Shown here: positions 44,881 to 54,852 of the stretch, one piece after another | How the letters are laid out: every line of letters begins with the position of its first letter | Position numbering within the stretch: position 1 is the stretch's first letter | DNA from: Streptomyces virginiae | GTDB lineage: Bacteria; Actinomycetota; Actinomycetes; Streptomycetales; Streptomycetaceae | Length of the DNA: 64,000 nt | Assembly (NCBI RefSeq): GCF_000720455.1 | Contig: NZ_JOAK01000020.1 | Span: 127,523-191,522 of the forward strand | Direction of reading: 5' to 3' | Notes under the pieces: model-generated | Told to the model about the DNA's origin: nothing | The model's input: only the letters and a program-made list of their open reading frames with translations | Database searches by the model: none | Made by a program: the position numbers and the translations under genes

Positions 44881-46452
44881 TCAGAACTGCAGCGCCCAGG
44901 AGTCGATCTTTCCGGTGTCGAGGTTCGCGTTGTCGTTCACGCGGAGCTTCCACACCCCGTTGGCGACCTCGGAGGAGGCGTTGACGGTGACGGTCTTGAT
45001 GATGTTGTCCGCGCTGCCGCCCGAGCGGTTGTGCAGGTTGTACAGGGTGCCGTCGGGCGCGACCAGGTCGACCTTGAGGTCGCCGATGTAGGTGTGCTTG
45101 ATGTCGACCGCGACGGTCAGAGCCGCCGGGGCGTTGCCGCTGACCCCGCTGACGGTGACGGGCGAATCGACGGTCGCGTTGTCGCTGATCGCGTAGTCCG
45201 CGGTGTTCTCGAAGCGCTTGCCCGGCGGGACGGTGCCGCCCTCACCGACGTTGAGCAGCAGGTTCGGGGAGCCCGTGCCGGGGCCGGTCACCACGTTCGG
45301 CGTGGCGGCCGCGACCAGGGCGTCACGGACCTGCGCCGGGGTGCTGGAGGTGTTCTGCGACAGGTACAGAGCCGCCGCTCCGACCACGTGCGGCGTGGCC
45401 ATGGACGTGCCGGAGATGGTGTTGGTGGCGGTGTCGCCCGTGCCCCACGAGGAGGTGATGGAGGAGCCGGGGGCGAAGATGTCCAGGACGTTGCCGTAGT
45501 TGGAGTAGCTCGCCTTGGCGTCGGTGTTGGTGGTGGCGCCGACGGTGATGGCCTCTGCGACGCGCGCCGGGGACTTGGTGGACGCGTTCGTCGACTCGTT
45601 GCCCGCCGCGACACCGTAGGTGATGCCGGAGGCTATGGAGTTGCGCACGGCCGTGTCGAGCGCGGAGTCGGCGCCGCCGCCGAGGGACATGTTGGCGACG
45701 GCCGGCTTGACGGCGTTGCGGGTCACCCAGTCGATGCCCGCGACGACCTGCGCGGTCGTGCCGGAGCCGTTGTTGTCGAGGACGCGGACGCCGACGATCT
45801 TGGCCTTCTTGGCCACGCCGTACGCGCCGCCCGCGACGGTGCCGGCGACGTGCGTGCCGTGTCCGTGGCCGTCCTGAGCGGTGTTGTCGTTGTCGATGGC
45901 GTCGTAGCCGTAGGAGGCACGGCCGCCGAAGTCCTGGTGGGTGATGCGGACACCGGTGTCGATGATGTAGGCGGTGACGCCCTCGCCGGCCTTGTCCGGG
46001 TAGGTGTAGCTCTGGTTGAGCGGGAGTGCCCGCTGGTCGATCCGGTCCAGGCCCCAGGACGGCGGGTTCGGCTGGGTCGCGTCCACGGTGAAGACGCGGT
46101 CCTGCACGACCGACTGCACGGCCGGGTCGGCGGCGAGCTTCTCGGCCTGGGCCTCGGAGACCTTGACGGAGTAGCCGTTGAGGGCCGCGCTGTAGGTCCG
46201 GTCGATCTTCGCGCCGTAGCGCTTCGCCACGGCCTTGCCGCTGTCGGCGGTGGAGCGGGCCGCGGAGTCCTTCAGGGTCACGATGTAGCTGCCGGAGATG
46301 CTTCCGGCGGCGCCTGCGTTCTCGATGACGCCCTGTGCGCCGCTGTCGGCGGCCGAGGCGGGCAGTGCGGCGGCCGCGCCGAGCGCGAGGGCCGCGACCG
46401 CGGTCGCGCTGATGCCGGCGAACCTCCGGCGGGTGTGACGCATCACGGACAT
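44881..46452 (-). CDS. secreted subtilisin-like serine protease with P-domain
   Basis: 523 residues from ATG at 46452, with AGGAGGA seven bases upstream. Signal peptide (to about ASAAD), inhibitor-I9 propeptide ([14 protein letters not shown] to [10 protein letters not shown]), then an S8 catalytic domain with the triad in [11 protein letters not shown] (Asp), [12 protein letters not shown] (His) and [11 protein letters not shown] (Ser), and the oxyanion asparagine in AAGNES. A C-terminal proprotein-convertase P-domain (about 415-523; [20 protein letters not shown] and [14 protein letters not shown]) follows. It belongs to the proteinase K-like branch and is likely an exported nutritional or developmental protease. 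Confidence 0.93.
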   Translation of the reverse strand: MSVMRHTRRRFAGISATAVAALALGAAAALPASAADSGAQGVIENAGAAGSISGSYIVTLKDSAARSTADSGKAVAKRYGAKIDRTYSAALNGYSVKVSEAQAEKLAADPAVQSVVQDRVFTVDATQPNPPSWGLDRIDQRALPLNQSYTYPDKAGEGVTAYIIDTGVRITHQDFGGRASYGYDAIDNDNTAQDGHGHGTHVAGTVAGGAYGVAKKAKIVGVRVLDNNGSGTTAQVVAGIDWVTRNAVKPAVANMSLGGGADSALDTAVRNSIASGITYGVAAGNESTNASTKSPARVAEAITVGATTNTDAKASYSNYGNVLDIFAPGSSITSSWGTGDTATNTISGTSMATPHVVGAAALYLSQNTSSTPAQVRDALVAAATPNVVTGPGTGSPNLLLNVGEGGTVPPGKRFENTADYAISDNATVDSPVTVSGVSGNAPAALTVAVDIKHTYIGDLKVDLVAPDGTLYNLHNRSGGSADNIIKTVTVNASSEVANGVWKLRVNDNANLDTGKIDSWALQF

Positions 46453-47207
46453 GTGGGGGGTCCTCCTCATGGGTGGTGCACTTCGGGGATGAAGCGGGGG
46501 CGACGGCCGACGGGGCGTCGCATGTCGCCATGCACATGACACATCGTCAACTCGCTTCCGCCTTCGAAAGGTTGACCCACCCCCGGCCCGCCCACAAGGG
46601 GCCCACGAACGCGTAACATCCTTGCCATGCTCCGGCCATGATTGGGCAAAGACGCGCCGCACATGACGCGGGCACGGCCAATGAGGCCGGCCCGGGGTCC
46701 GCCAGCGCGCCGAAGGCGTGCCCGTACCGCCGATGCCGCCGGGGCCGCGGTGGCCCGAGGAGGCTCGATTTCACGCCGGAGGCGCGTGCGGCGCCGAAAC
46801 GGGGCCGACGTGGCAGCCCTCCCGTGGCGGGACGGCTCCCGGCCGCCGCTGCCTGGGCCCTTCCCGGAGCCCCCGGCGCGGTGACGTACTCCGCCGGCTC
46901 CGCCGACGGGGCGGATTCACGCCACGCCGCGCTTCCCGGTGCGGGCTCCGGCCGTGCGCGGTCCGGGCCGGGGCGACGCTCCTCGGAGCCGCCCGGCGGA
47001 CGACGCCGGGGCCCGGCCCGGAGGGCGGGGGAGTGCTGCGCAGGCACCGGGGAGCGCCTGCCGGCGTACGGAGCACCCGAGTTGTGAAATTTTCGTGAGC
47101 GGGCCCGCACCGGCCTCGCGCGAGAGCGCTGACACGGTCCGGCCGGGAGTGCAGAATCGAGCGAGCGGCACCGGGCGGGGGCCCGGACCGGGGCGGGGGG
47201 AGCACCG
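46453..47207. other. long gene-free stretch between the protease and a membrane protein gene
   Basis: About 755 bases. Open frames on both strands here are compositionally driven (long Arg/Ala/Gly/Pro runs, no ribosome sites), so I call no gene. The part near 46545-46640 is less GC-rich and should hold the protease promoter. A GGGGGGAG ribosome site for the next gene lies at the right end. Confidence 0.45.
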
Positions 47208-48740
47208 ATGGCACGGGCATGGGGTTGGGTACTGACCGCACTGGCGACGGCATTCGTGCTGTGGTACGCCTCCTACTACACGACGATCATGGTCTGGGAA
47301 CTGCGCAAGCTCTTCGCCTGGTTCTCGCTGCCCCTGCTGACCGTGGCGTGCTGCGTCGCGGCCGGGCTGGCCCTGCGGTGGCTCCGGCGACGCGCGGGCC
47401 GTGCCGGGGGCGGGGGCAACGCGGCCATCGTCCTGGGATGGTTCGGCGGCGCCTTCGCCCTGGTGCTCGCCATCGGCTGGCTGGTGTACGGGGCCTACCT
47501 CCAAGACCGCGCCTACATGGCCTCCGCGGAAATCGTGAGCGACCCCGTGCCCACGCTGTCCGCCCGCTCCCCGTACGTGGTCGGCAAGGCGCAGGCCGCC
47601 CCGCACCTGGGCGATGTCACCGGCGAGATATCCGACATCACCTACCTGCCCGACTCCGACCGTTTCGGCGCCCTGGTCGAGCGGCGCGGCTGGCTCGCCG
47701 GGTACGAAGTGGGCCTCGTGCAGGAGGTCCCGCTGGGCGGCACCGGCCGCAGCCAGGAACGCTGTCCGTTCGACGTGGAGAAGGCGGACGCCCGGATCAG
47801 CGGCTGGTTCACCCACAACCTCGGCCGGAAGATCTCGGCCGTGAAGCGGTGGGTCCGCTTCGAGGCCGACGACGCCTACGTCACCTGCTCGAACGGCACC
47901 CCGGTCGTCGTCGTCCCCCTCAAGCGCCAGACCGGCCTCCTCGTCGTGACCGAACGCCCCGCCGGCGTGGCCCTCTACGACGGCAGCACCGGAAAGCTGA
48001 CGGTCACCACCGACACGTCCGCCGTCCCCGGCCCCTCCTACCCCCTGAGCCTCGCCGCGCGCCAGCGGGAGGGCACGGCCGCCGTGGGCGGCTTCGGTGA
48101 CTGGTGGTTCGAGCGCAGCGGCTGGGACGCCTCCGAGGACGGCGCCAACGAGGGCAACGAGTCCGAGTTCACCCTGCGGTACGGCGGCGCCGCGAGCGGT
48201 GGCAGCGCCTACGTCACCCCGCTCACCCCGCAGGGGGACGCCAGCTCGGTGGTGGCCGTCTCGACCGTGCCCACGCGCCACCAGGGCGGTGCTCTCGCTC
48301 CGATGACCGTATACCGCCTCGATCCCGCCTGGTCCTCGCCGAAGGCGCTCGTGGCGCTCATCAAGGCCGAGTACCGGGACGTCTGCTGCTACAACGACGA
48401 CGAGGTGTTCGAGATCGTCCCCACCGGGGGCAGTACGTGGACGGCCACCGTCGGCAGCGAACAGAACATCCGCTACCGCGTCGAGGGAAGGGGCCCGGTC
48501 GACGGCCGCGAAGCCACCTGCCTCAAGGCCGCCGACGGCGCCCTCATCCGGTGCGCGTACGCGGCGCCCGGCTCTCCCGAGGAGCAGGAACTCAAACGCC
48601 GGGAGCAGCAGAAGCAACAGGACGGCGCGGCGAAAGGCGGCGGCGATCCGGGCGACCTCAAAGGCCTGACCGACGAGCAACTGGCCGATCTCCAGCGCCG
48701 CTTGGGTGACGAGTTCGTCCGCCGGCTGAAGAGCGGCTGA
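47208..48740 (+). CDS. membrane-anchored hypothetical protein
   Basis: 510 residues from ATG at 47208. Three hydrophobic helices near the N-terminus (GWVLTALATAFVLWYASYY, FSLPLLTVACCVAAGLALRW and LGWFGGAFALVLAIGWLVYG) anchor a large, probably extracytoplasmic domain of about 380 residues with a CCYNDDE motif near 396. A charged Gln/Gly/Asp tail ends in a predicted helix (LTDEQLADLQRRLGDEFVRR). I recognise no family. It is alone in its operon. Confidence 0.6.
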   Translation: MARAWGWVLTALATAFVLWYASYYTTIMVWELRKLFAWFSLPLLTVACCVAAGLALRWLRRRAGRAGGGGNAAIVLGWFGGAFALVLAIGWLVYGAYLQDRAYMASAEIVSDPVPTLSARSPYVVGKAQAAPHLGDVTGEISDITYLPDSDRFGALVERRGWLAGYEVGLVQEVPLGGTGRSQERCPFDVEKADARISGWFTHNLGRKISAVKRWVRFEADDAYVTCSNGTPVVVVPLKRQTGLLVVTERPAGVALYDGSTGKLTVTTDTSAVPGPSYPLSLAARQREGTAAVGGFGDWWFERSGWDASEDGANEGNESEFTLRYGGAASGGSAYVTPLTPQGDASSVVAVSTVPTRHQGGALAPMTVYRLDPAWSSPKALVALIKAEYRDVCCYNDDEVFEIVPTGGSTWTATVGSEQNIRYRVEGRGPVDGREATCLKAADGALIRCAYAAPGSPEEQELKRREQQKQQDGAAKGGGDPGDLKGLTDEQLADLQRRLGDEFVRRLKSG

Positions 48741-48927
48741 CGGAGCGCGGGCGCAGGGCACCCCTGCGGGCCCGCACGGCCCTCGCGCCGCTCCTCCTGG
48801 TCACCCGTTCGGCCCATCACCTCCCGGGGGGCACCCCCTCGAAGCCTGTTGATACCGGGACGGACGTGCACATCGTGGTACGGCATACGAGAAGCCTCGG
48901 GCCGTGATCGCGAAAGGTGTGCAGTCT

Positions 48928-50691
48928 GTGTCTCAGGAGCAACGCAAACGGGGGACCAGGCTGCGGCTGCCCGTGAAGGCGGCCCTGCCCGGCCGCCACC
49001 CCCACGAGGACGAGGCACCCGTCACCGACCGGGTGGTCTTCGGCGTGACGGCCGTACTGACCCTGGGCTTCGTCGTCTGGGGTGTCACGGCCACCGGCTC
49101 GCTGGAGAGCGTGTCCGACACCCTGCTGAACGGCCTGATGCACAACGCCGGCTGGGCGTTCGTCCTCGCCGCCTCCGGGTTCGTCGTCTTCGCGCTCTGG
49201 CTCGCCATCAGCCGGTACGGACGGATCGAGCTGGGACAGGAGCACGAGAAGCCGGAGTTCAGCACCGTCTCCTGGGTCGCCATGATGTTCAGCGCCGGCA
49301 TGGGCATCGGCCTGATGTTCTACGGCGTCAGCGAACCCCTCGCGCACTACACCGACCCGCCACCCGGCACCGACCCCGCCGATTCCGCGGACGCCATGCA
49401 GACGGCGCTCGCCACCACGCTCTTCCACTGGACGCTGCATCCGTGGGCCATCTACGCCGTCGTCGGCCTGGCCATCGCGTACAGCACCTTCCGCCGCCGC
49501 CGACGGCAGACGATCAGTGCCGTGTTCGTCCCGCTCCTGGGGCAGAAGCGCGCCGAAGGCGCCCCGGGCCGGGTGATCGACATCCTGGCGATCTTCGCCA
49601 CGCTGTTCGGCTCCGCCACGTCCCTGGGGCTCGGCGCGCTCCAGATCGGCAGCGGCATGCACGAGGTGGGCTGGCTGAACAAGGCCGGTACGGGGCTGCT
49701 CGTCGCCGTCATCTGCGTGCTCACCGTCTGCTTCGTCTTCTCGGCCGTCTCCGGCGTGGAGAAGGGCATCCAGTGGCTCTCCAACATCAACATGGTGCTG
49801 GCCGTCATCCTCGCGGCCTTCGTGTTCGTCGTCGGCCCCACCATCTTGGTCCTCGACCTGATCCCCACCTCCCTCGCCGCGTACTTCGAGGAGCTGCCGC
49901 AGCTGATCGGCCGCACCGAGGCGTCCACCGGCGGCGGTGACGTCGCCGACTGGCTGAGCAGCTGGACGGTCTTCTACTGGGCCTGGTGGATCTCCTGGAC
50001 GCCGTTCGTCGGCATGTTCATCGCCCGCATCAGCCGGGGCCGTACGATCCGTCAGTTCGTGGGCGGCGTCATCCTGGTGCCGAGCACCGTGAGCCTGGTC
50101 TGGTTCGCCATCTTCGGCGGGACCGCCATGCGGCTGAAGGAGCAGGGCGAGCTCGGCGGCGCGACCACACCCGAGGCGCAGCTTTTCGGGGTCCTCCAGG
50201 AGTTCCCGATCGCGGGCGTGATGAGCCTCCTCGTGATGGTCCTGGTCGGCATCTTCTTCGTTTCCGGCGCCGACGCGGCGTCGATCGTGATGGGCACCCT
50301 CTCCCAGAAGGGCACCTTCGAACCTGCCCGGTTCGTCGTCGTCTTCTGGGGCGTGGTGACCGGCGGCGTCGCGGCCGTCATGCTGCTGGTCGGTGAGGGC
50401 AAGGGCGACGCCCTCGCGGGCCTGCAGCACCTGACGATCCTCGTGGCGGCGCCGTTCGTGCTGGTGATGATCGGCATGTGCTGGGCCCTCCTGCGGGACC
50501 TCCGCCGGGACCCGCTGATCGTCCGCAGCGAACTCGCCGAGGAGGCCGTGGAGGAAGCAGTGATCGCGGGCCACGAGAAGTACGCGGGCGGCTTCGAGAT
50601 CCGCATCGGCCCGGCGCAGGACCCGGCACCGGGGCAAACGAAGGACGACCGCGACGGCGAGGACCCCGGCGCTGCGCCCCCGCCCTCCTGA
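48928..50691 (+). CDS. BCCT-family transporter (glycine betaine/choline type)
   Basis: 587 residues from GTG at 48928 with GAAAGG ten bases upstream; GTG at 48904 is an alternative. About twelve helices. Family motifs: FSAGMGIGLMFYGVSEPLAHY, FGSATSLGLGALQI and the signature WTVFYWAWWISWTPFVGMFI, with ARISRGRTIRQFV. BetP/OpuD-type carriers take up compatible solutes with sodium. The C-terminal tail is acidic and Pro-rich, as in osmosensing members. It probably serves osmotic adaptation. Confidence 0.92.
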   Translation: MSQEQRKRGTRLRLPVKAALPGRHPHEDEAPVTDRVVFGVTAVLTLGFVVWGVTATGSLESVSDTLLNGLMHNAGWAFVLAASGFVVFALWLAISRYGRIELGQEHEKPEFSTVSWVAMMFSAGMGIGLMFYGVSEPLAHYTDPPPGTDPADSADAMQTALATTLFHWTLHPWAIYAVVGLAIAYSTFRRRRRQTISAVFVPLLGQKRAEGAPGRVIDILAIFATLFGSATSLGLGALQIGSGMHEVGWLNKAGTGLLVAVICVLTVCFVFSAVSGVEKGIQWLSNINMVLAVILAAFVFVVGPTILVLDLIPTSLAAYFEELPQLIGRTEASTGGGDVADWLSSWTVFYWAWWISWTPFVGMFIARISRGRTIRQFVGGVILVPSTVSLVWFAIFGGTAMRLKEQGELGGATTPEAQLFGVLQEFPIAGVMSLLVMVLVGIFFVSGADAASIVMGTLSQKGTFEPARFVVVFWGVVTGGVAAVMLLVGEGKGDALAGLQHLTILVAAPFVLVMIGMCWALLRDLRRDPLIVRSELAEEAVEEAVIAGHEKYAGGFEIRIGPAQDPAPGQTKDDRDGEDPGAAPPPS

Positions 50692-50733
50692 CGGCCCCGC
50701 CCACCGCACGAGGAGGCCCCGGCCGAGTCCGTC

Positions 50734-51114
50734 TCAGGAGTGCCGGTGATACGCCTTGTTGGCGATGCGCCAGCCGTCGCCCGCACGGACCAGCAGGAAG
50801 ACGTCGGTGAACGTCTCCGTGCCGTGCGACAGCGTCATCGTCGCCGTGGCGACGGTGCCGCGGACGTCGATCGCGTCGATGCGGCGGCTGCGGGACGGTT
50901 CGTCCGGGGCCGGCCGGCCCGGGAAGAGGGCGCAGTATTCGTCGAGGGGCCAGGAGGCGAAACCCCCGTCACGGATGCCCTCGATGTGCGCGGTGGGCAG
51001 GAACGCGTCGCGGAAGTGAACCGGGTCGCCGGTCGCGTGCCCGCGCATGTAGGCACGGAGCGGTTCGAGCGCGGCTGCTACGGCATCGGCTTTCGCGGTG
51101 TGTCGTGCGGTCAT
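50734..51114 (-). CDS. SnoaL/NTF2-like protein (putative lumazine-binding family)
   Basis: 126 residues from ATG at 51114. Sequence features of the small cone-shaped fold: ALEPLRAYMRGHATGDPVHFRDAFLPTAHI, DEYCALFPGRPAPDE and DVFLLVRAGDGWRIANKAYHRH. Members act as cofactor-free isomerases or cyclases or have no activity. It is convergent with the BCCT gene, 42 bases apart. The substrate is unknown. Confidence 0.75.
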   Translation of the reverse strand: MTARHTAKADAVAAALEPLRAYMRGHATGDPVHFRDAFLPTAHIEGIRDGGFASWPLDEYCALFPGRPAPDEPSRSRRIDAIDVRGTVATATMTLSHGTETFTDVFLLVRAGDGWRIANKAYHRHS

Positions 51115-51210
51115 GCCCGCCAGCGTGGTGCACGGCGAGACGTGCGACAAGCGATGATCCGGCATGCCAGACCTGCCGAACCCGCATACCGGCGCCCGGC
51201 GGTGCGTGAG

Positions 51211-51915
51211 TCAGGGGGCGGTGAGGGTGGCGAGGGCGGCCTGGTAGCGGGTGGGGGTCGGCAGGTCGGTGAGGTGGTAACCGGGCACGGCCGCCGGGTG
51301 GGGGAGGGTGCCTACGTAGGGGTCGGTGAGGCCGTTGGCGAGCCCGGTTCCCGCGGCTTTGAGACAGGCTTCCTTGCGGGCCCAGCAGCGCGCGAGGGCG
51401 GTGATGCGCTCGGCGTCGGGAAGGGCGGTCAGCTCCTGCGTCTCGGTGGGGTGGAGGAGGTGCAGGACGTCGGTGAGGGTCTGCGGGGTCGGGTGCTCTT
51501 CGATGTCGACGCCGACGGGGGTGGTGGCCAGGGCGATGTAGGCGTGGTCGCCACTGTGGGAGAGGGAGAAGTGGAGGGGGTTTCCCGGGATGTTGGGGCG
51601 GCCGTGGGGCGCGCCGCAGCAGGGGCAGTCCTCGCGGGTGAGCCGGACGGTGTGGGGCGGCCGGTCGAGGTACACGCCGAGGAGAGTGCGCAGGGCGAGG
51701 TGGGAGGCGACGTAACGGTGGGCCAGGCCCGGAGTGTGGAAGCGGGCGGCGCGTTCGCGTTCCTCCGCGTCGAGGACGGAGCTCGCCTCGGCGACCGGGT
51801 GGCCGCCGACGGCGTCGATGGTGGTGTTGAGGGCCCACACCACCGGGGTGTCGGGGGTGGGCGCCGGCCCGGCTGCGGGCGCGGTGGGTCCGAGTTGGTT
51901 CACGTGCTCGATCAC
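51211..51915 (-). CDS. Sfp-type 4'-phosphopantetheinyl transferase
   Basis: 234 residues from GTG at 51915; GTG at 51903 is possible. The three PPTase motifs are present: PLHFSLSHSGDHAYIAL, VGVDIEEHP (Mg-binding Asp/Glu) and CWARKEACLKAAGTGL (WxxKEAxxK). A CPCCGAPHGRPNI segment is typical of the actinobacterial Sfp group. It transfers phosphopantetheine from CoA to carrier-protein domains of PKS and NRPS systems. No such megasynthase lies in the window, so it serves clusters elsewhere. Confidence 0.92.
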   Translation of the reverse strand: MIEHVNQLGPTAPAAGPAPTPDTPVVWALNTTIDAVGGHPVAEASSVLDAEERERAARFHTPGLAHRYVASHLALRTLLGVYLDRPPHTVRLTREDCPCCGAPHGRPNIPGNPLHFSLSHSGDHAYIALATTPVGVDIEEHPTPQTLTDVLHLLHPTETQELTALPDAERITALARCWARKEACLKAAGTGLANGLTDPYVGTLPHPAAVPGYHLTDLPTPTRYQAALATLTAP

Positions 51916-52222
51916 GTGTTTGAGGGTAGTCGAGGCGGGTGGGTGGTCGGTCGTGGCGGCCCGATCCGGCGGCGGGGAGGTCCTCGGCGGGATCCGGCCG
52001 GGGCGGCCCCGACTCCCGTGCCCGGCCGTACCGAGCGACCGTACCGACGGCGGGCACCTCACCGTCTTCGGCGAGTTGGCGGCGGACAGCGCAGTGCGGA
52101 GATCGACGGCGCTCCCACCGCGCGCCCCGGCACCGTCCCCGCGGTCGCCCCGAAGCCACCCGCAGCGGCGTAGATCCGCGACGGCGGAGCGCGGCCTCGA
52201 CCGGTCCAGGGGTGTTCACGCC

Positions 52223-53089
52223 TCAGCGGTCCCGCTCGACCGGGACCCACAGCTGCGAGTCCGTCTCCGCGCCGACCTCCACCGGCTGCGTCAGCAGGAG
52301 TTCCGGACCGGGCCGACTCGCGTACGGGTTCGAGGGGAACCACTGCGTGAACACGTCCCGCCACAGCTCCTGGAGGGCGCCCGGATACGGCCCGCGGTTG
52401 TCGAAGACCGCCCAGGTCCCGGCCGGCACGTCCAGGCGGTCGAGCCCCTCGGCCGCCGCCCCTGGGAGGGCCGCCACACCGACCCAGTAGTCCACCTCGG
52501 CCCCCTCCTCCCGGCTGTCGGTCAGGTGCACCACCGCGGACAGGATTCCCTCCGGTTCGCAGCCGACCAGCGCCTTCATCCGTACGATCGCCCGCTCGTC
52601 CAGGCTCTCCACGTGTGCCGAGGCGGCCTCGTTGAGCCCCTCGTGCACCAGCGGGACCGTGGCCTTCCTGCCGACGACCCGGAACGACTCCTTCTCCACG
52701 ATCCGGTACCGCATGCTCGTACTCCCCTCGACGACGACACGGAAGGACATGCGCGGCTGCGCCGTGAGCACCGCACCCGTACGCCGGGCCTCGCCCGGAC
52801 CGATGCCGTGCACCGACCGGAACGCCCGGGCGAACGCCTCGCCCGAGCCGTACCCGTACCGCACCGCGACATCGAGCAGCGTCAGCTCCCCGGCCAGCAC
52901 ATCGGCCCCGGCGAGCGTCATCCGCCGACGCCGCACGTAGACCGGGAGCGGCATCCCGGCGAGCGCGGAGAACAGCCGCCGGAAGTGGTACTCCGACACG
53001 GCCGCGATCCGGGCCACCTCGGCCATGTCGATCTCCCGGTCGAGGCCGGCTTCCAAGTGGTCCAGCGCCTGATTCAGCCGCTCCAGCAC
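52223..53089 (-). CDS. AraC-family regulator with GyrI-like effector domain
   Basis: 288 residues from GTG at 53089. The N-terminal AraC DNA-binding domain (about 1-105) has MAEVARIAAVSEYHFRRLFSALAG and LLDVAVRYGYGSGEAFARAFRSVHG. A GyrI-like small-molecule-binding domain (about 125-288) follows with VVGRKATVPLVHEG and VPAGTWAVFDNRGPYPGALQELW. This is the Rob/BmrR-like design for sensing amphipathic drugs. It is divergent from the esterase gene at 53215, which it may control. Confidence 0.9.
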   Translation of the reverse strand: MLERLNQALDHLEAGLDREIDMAEVARIAAVSEYHFRRLFSALAGMPLPVYVRRRRMTLAGADVLAGELTLLDVAVRYGYGSGEAFARAFRSVHGIGPGEARRTGAVLTAQPRMSFRVVVEGSTSMRYRIVEKESFRVVGRKATVPLVHEGLNEAASAHVESLDERAIVRMKALVGCEPEGILSAVVHLTDSREEGAEVDYWVGVAALPGAAAEGLDRLDVPAGTWAVFDNRGPYPGALQELWRDVFTQWFPSNPYASRPGPELLLTQPVEVGAETDSQLWVPVERDR

Positions 53090-53214
53090 GCCTGTGCACC
53101 CTTCCTCGTGTCTCCACCGCGGGAACGTAGCGAAGAACCGATCGCGCCCGCCCGACAAAGCCGGTGCGGGAATTGTCGGGCAGGGAGCCCCCGCGTCGCA
53201 TGAGGCTCACATCC

Positions 53215-54330
53215 ATGACTGACATCGAAGGACGGTGCGAGCCGCGGTTCGCCGCGGTGCGCGAGGCACTTGCAGAGGTGCTCGGCACCTACGACGTCGG
53301 CGCCTCGGCGGCCGTCTTCGTCGACGGCGAGCCGGTGGTCGACATCTGGGGCGGGCACGCCGACGGGGACCGCTCCGCCGGATGGGAGCGCGACACCCTC
53401 ACCTGCGTGAACTCGACGAGCAAGAACATGATCGCCCTGTGCGCGCTGATCCTGGCCGACCGGGGCCGGCTCGACCCGGCCGCGCCGGTCGCCGCCTATT
53501 GGCCCGAGTTCGCCGCGGCCGGGAAGGAGAACGTGCTGGTACGCCACGTGCTGTCACACACCGCCGGTCTACCGGACCTGTCCGGGCCGACGGCGGTCGA
53601 GGAGCTCTACGACTGGGAGAGCGTGACGGCGGGGCTGGCCGCGCAGGCCCCCGAATGGGAGCCCGGAACGGCCGCCGGCTATCACGCGCTCACCTTCGGG
53701 TTCCTGGTGGGTGAGATCGTCCGCCGCATCACCGGCCGAAGCATCGGCGAGTTCTTCGCCGAGGAAGTGGCCGAGCCGCTGGGCGCGGACTTCCACATCG
53801 GGCTGTCCGCCGAGCACGACCGCCGCGTCGCACCGCTCATCCCGCCGCCGTCGCTGACCGACGCGTACACCGCCGGCGCACCACTCGGGCCCGACGGCGC
53901 GCGCCGCGAGTACACCGGCGCCACGGTCCGGGTCAGGGACGTCAACTCCGTGGCCTGGCGCCGTGCCCAGATCCCGGCGGTGAACGGCTTCGGCAACGCC
54001 CGGTCCGTCGCCCTCGTCCAGTCGGTCCTGGCGAACCACGGATCGGCCGGTGGTGTGCGGCTGCTGTCCGCCCGCGGTTGTGAGCCCGCGTGGCAGGAGG
54101 TGTTCCGCGGCGACGACCGCGTCCTGCGGACGCCGATGTCGTGGACCACGGGCTTCGGCAGGTTCGGCAACACCTTCGGATGGGGCGGATGGGGCGGCTC
54201 GCTGGTCGCGAGCGACCCCGACGCACGCATGACGGTGGCCTACGTCATGAACCAGATGCTCGACCGGGACCAGCAGGAGGACAACCGCGGCATGGAGATC
54301 ATCATGGCTGCCTACAGCGGTCTGCGGTGA
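53215..54330 (+). CDS. beta-lactamase-fold serine hydrolase (EstB-type esterase)
   Basis: 371 residues from ATG at 53215; ATG at 53200 is possible. The SxxK nucleophile motif is STSK in VNSTSKNMIALCAL. The second motif is tyrosine in GYHALTFGFLVGEI, and VLSHTAGLPDL is the family's conserved loop. Class C-like hydrolases of this type are usually cytoplasmic esterases rather than true beta-lactamases. There is no signal peptide, in agreement. It is transcribed divergently from the AraC/GyrI regulator. Confidence 0.87.
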   Translation: MTDIEGRCEPRFAAVREALAEVLGTYDVGASAAVFVDGEPVVDIWGGHADGDRSAGWERDTLTCVNSTSKNMIALCALILADRGRLDPAAPVAAYWPEFAAAGKENVLVRHVLSHTAGLPDLSGPTAVEELYDWESVTAGLAAQAPEWEPGTAAGYHALTFGFLVGEIVRRITGRSIGEFFAEEVAEPLGADFHIGLSAEHDRRVAPLIPPPSLTDAYTAGAPLGPDGARREYTGATVRVRDVNSVAWRRAQIPAVNGFGNARSVALVQSVLANHGSAGGVRLLSARGCEPAWQEVFRGDDRVLRTPMSWTTGFGRFGNTFGWGGWGGSLVASDPDARMTVAYVMNQMLDRDQQEDNRGMEIIMAAYSGLR

Positions 54331-54376
54331 CCGCCTCCGGCACGCGTCGAGACCGCCTCCGGCGAGGGGCGGCGCA

Positions 54377-54646
54377 TCACTCGGAGGGCCCGCGGGACCG
54401 GCCGGCCCGGGCCCGCGCCTTGCGCCGCCTGGCAGTTCGGCGGCGTTCCTCCTCGCTCATGCCACCGCACACACCGAACTCCTGGCCTCCTTCGAGGGCC
54501 CACTGAAGGCATGTCTCCCTGACCGGGCAGCGGTGGCACACGGCTTTGGCTTCCTCGATCTGAAGGAGTGCCGGGCCGCTGGAGCCCACGGGGAAGAAGA
54601 GATCGGGGTCCTCCCACCGGCAGGCTGCCTCGTGGCGCCAGTTCAT
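54377..54646 (-). CDS. WhiB-family iron-sulfur regulator
   Basis: 89 residues from ATG at 54646. The four cluster cysteines are C9 (HEAACRWED) and the three in AVCHRCPVRETCLQW. A basic C-terminal tail (RRRTARRRKARARAG) should contact DNA. The turn that is normally GVWGG reads GVCGG here, adding a fifth cysteine at a position that contacts the sigma factor in characterised members. Wbl proteins act in development, redox response and antibiotic regulation. Which Wbl type this is cannot be told. Confidence 0.9.
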   Translation of the reverse strand: MNWRHEAACRWEDPDLFFPVGSSGPALLQIEEAKAVCHRCPVRETCLQWALEGGQEFGVCGGMSEEERRRTARRRKARARAGRSRGPSE

Positions 54647-54852
54647 CGTCGTTCCTCCATCCGGTTCGTCTTCGTCCGTATTCCCACCCACTCTCCTGGC
54701 CGGTCCCGATGGCTCTATTCAGTGCCGTGGCCACCGTTCACGGCTGCCTTGCGCGCCCGTACGGCAGGCCGGTCGGGCGAGCCACCGGGATTCGAAACCC
54801 GATACCGGGGCATCCACACAACTCAACCCGGCCGACCCGACAGGAGGCAGCA

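Noticed and set aside
46547..47110. Long open frames on both strands upstream of the subtilase
   Set aside because: They consist of Arg/Ala/Gly/Pro-rich low-complexity sequence typical of GC-rich non-coding DNA and lack ribosome sites and recognisable motifs.
54770..54842. tRNA-like stretch on the minus strand with a TTCGAAT loop and pairing outer ends
   Set aside because: The outer 6-7 bases pair, but the D-arm, anticodon arm and correct T-stem spacing are missing, so it is not a tRNA; at best a chance hairpin near the promoter of the 54853 gene.
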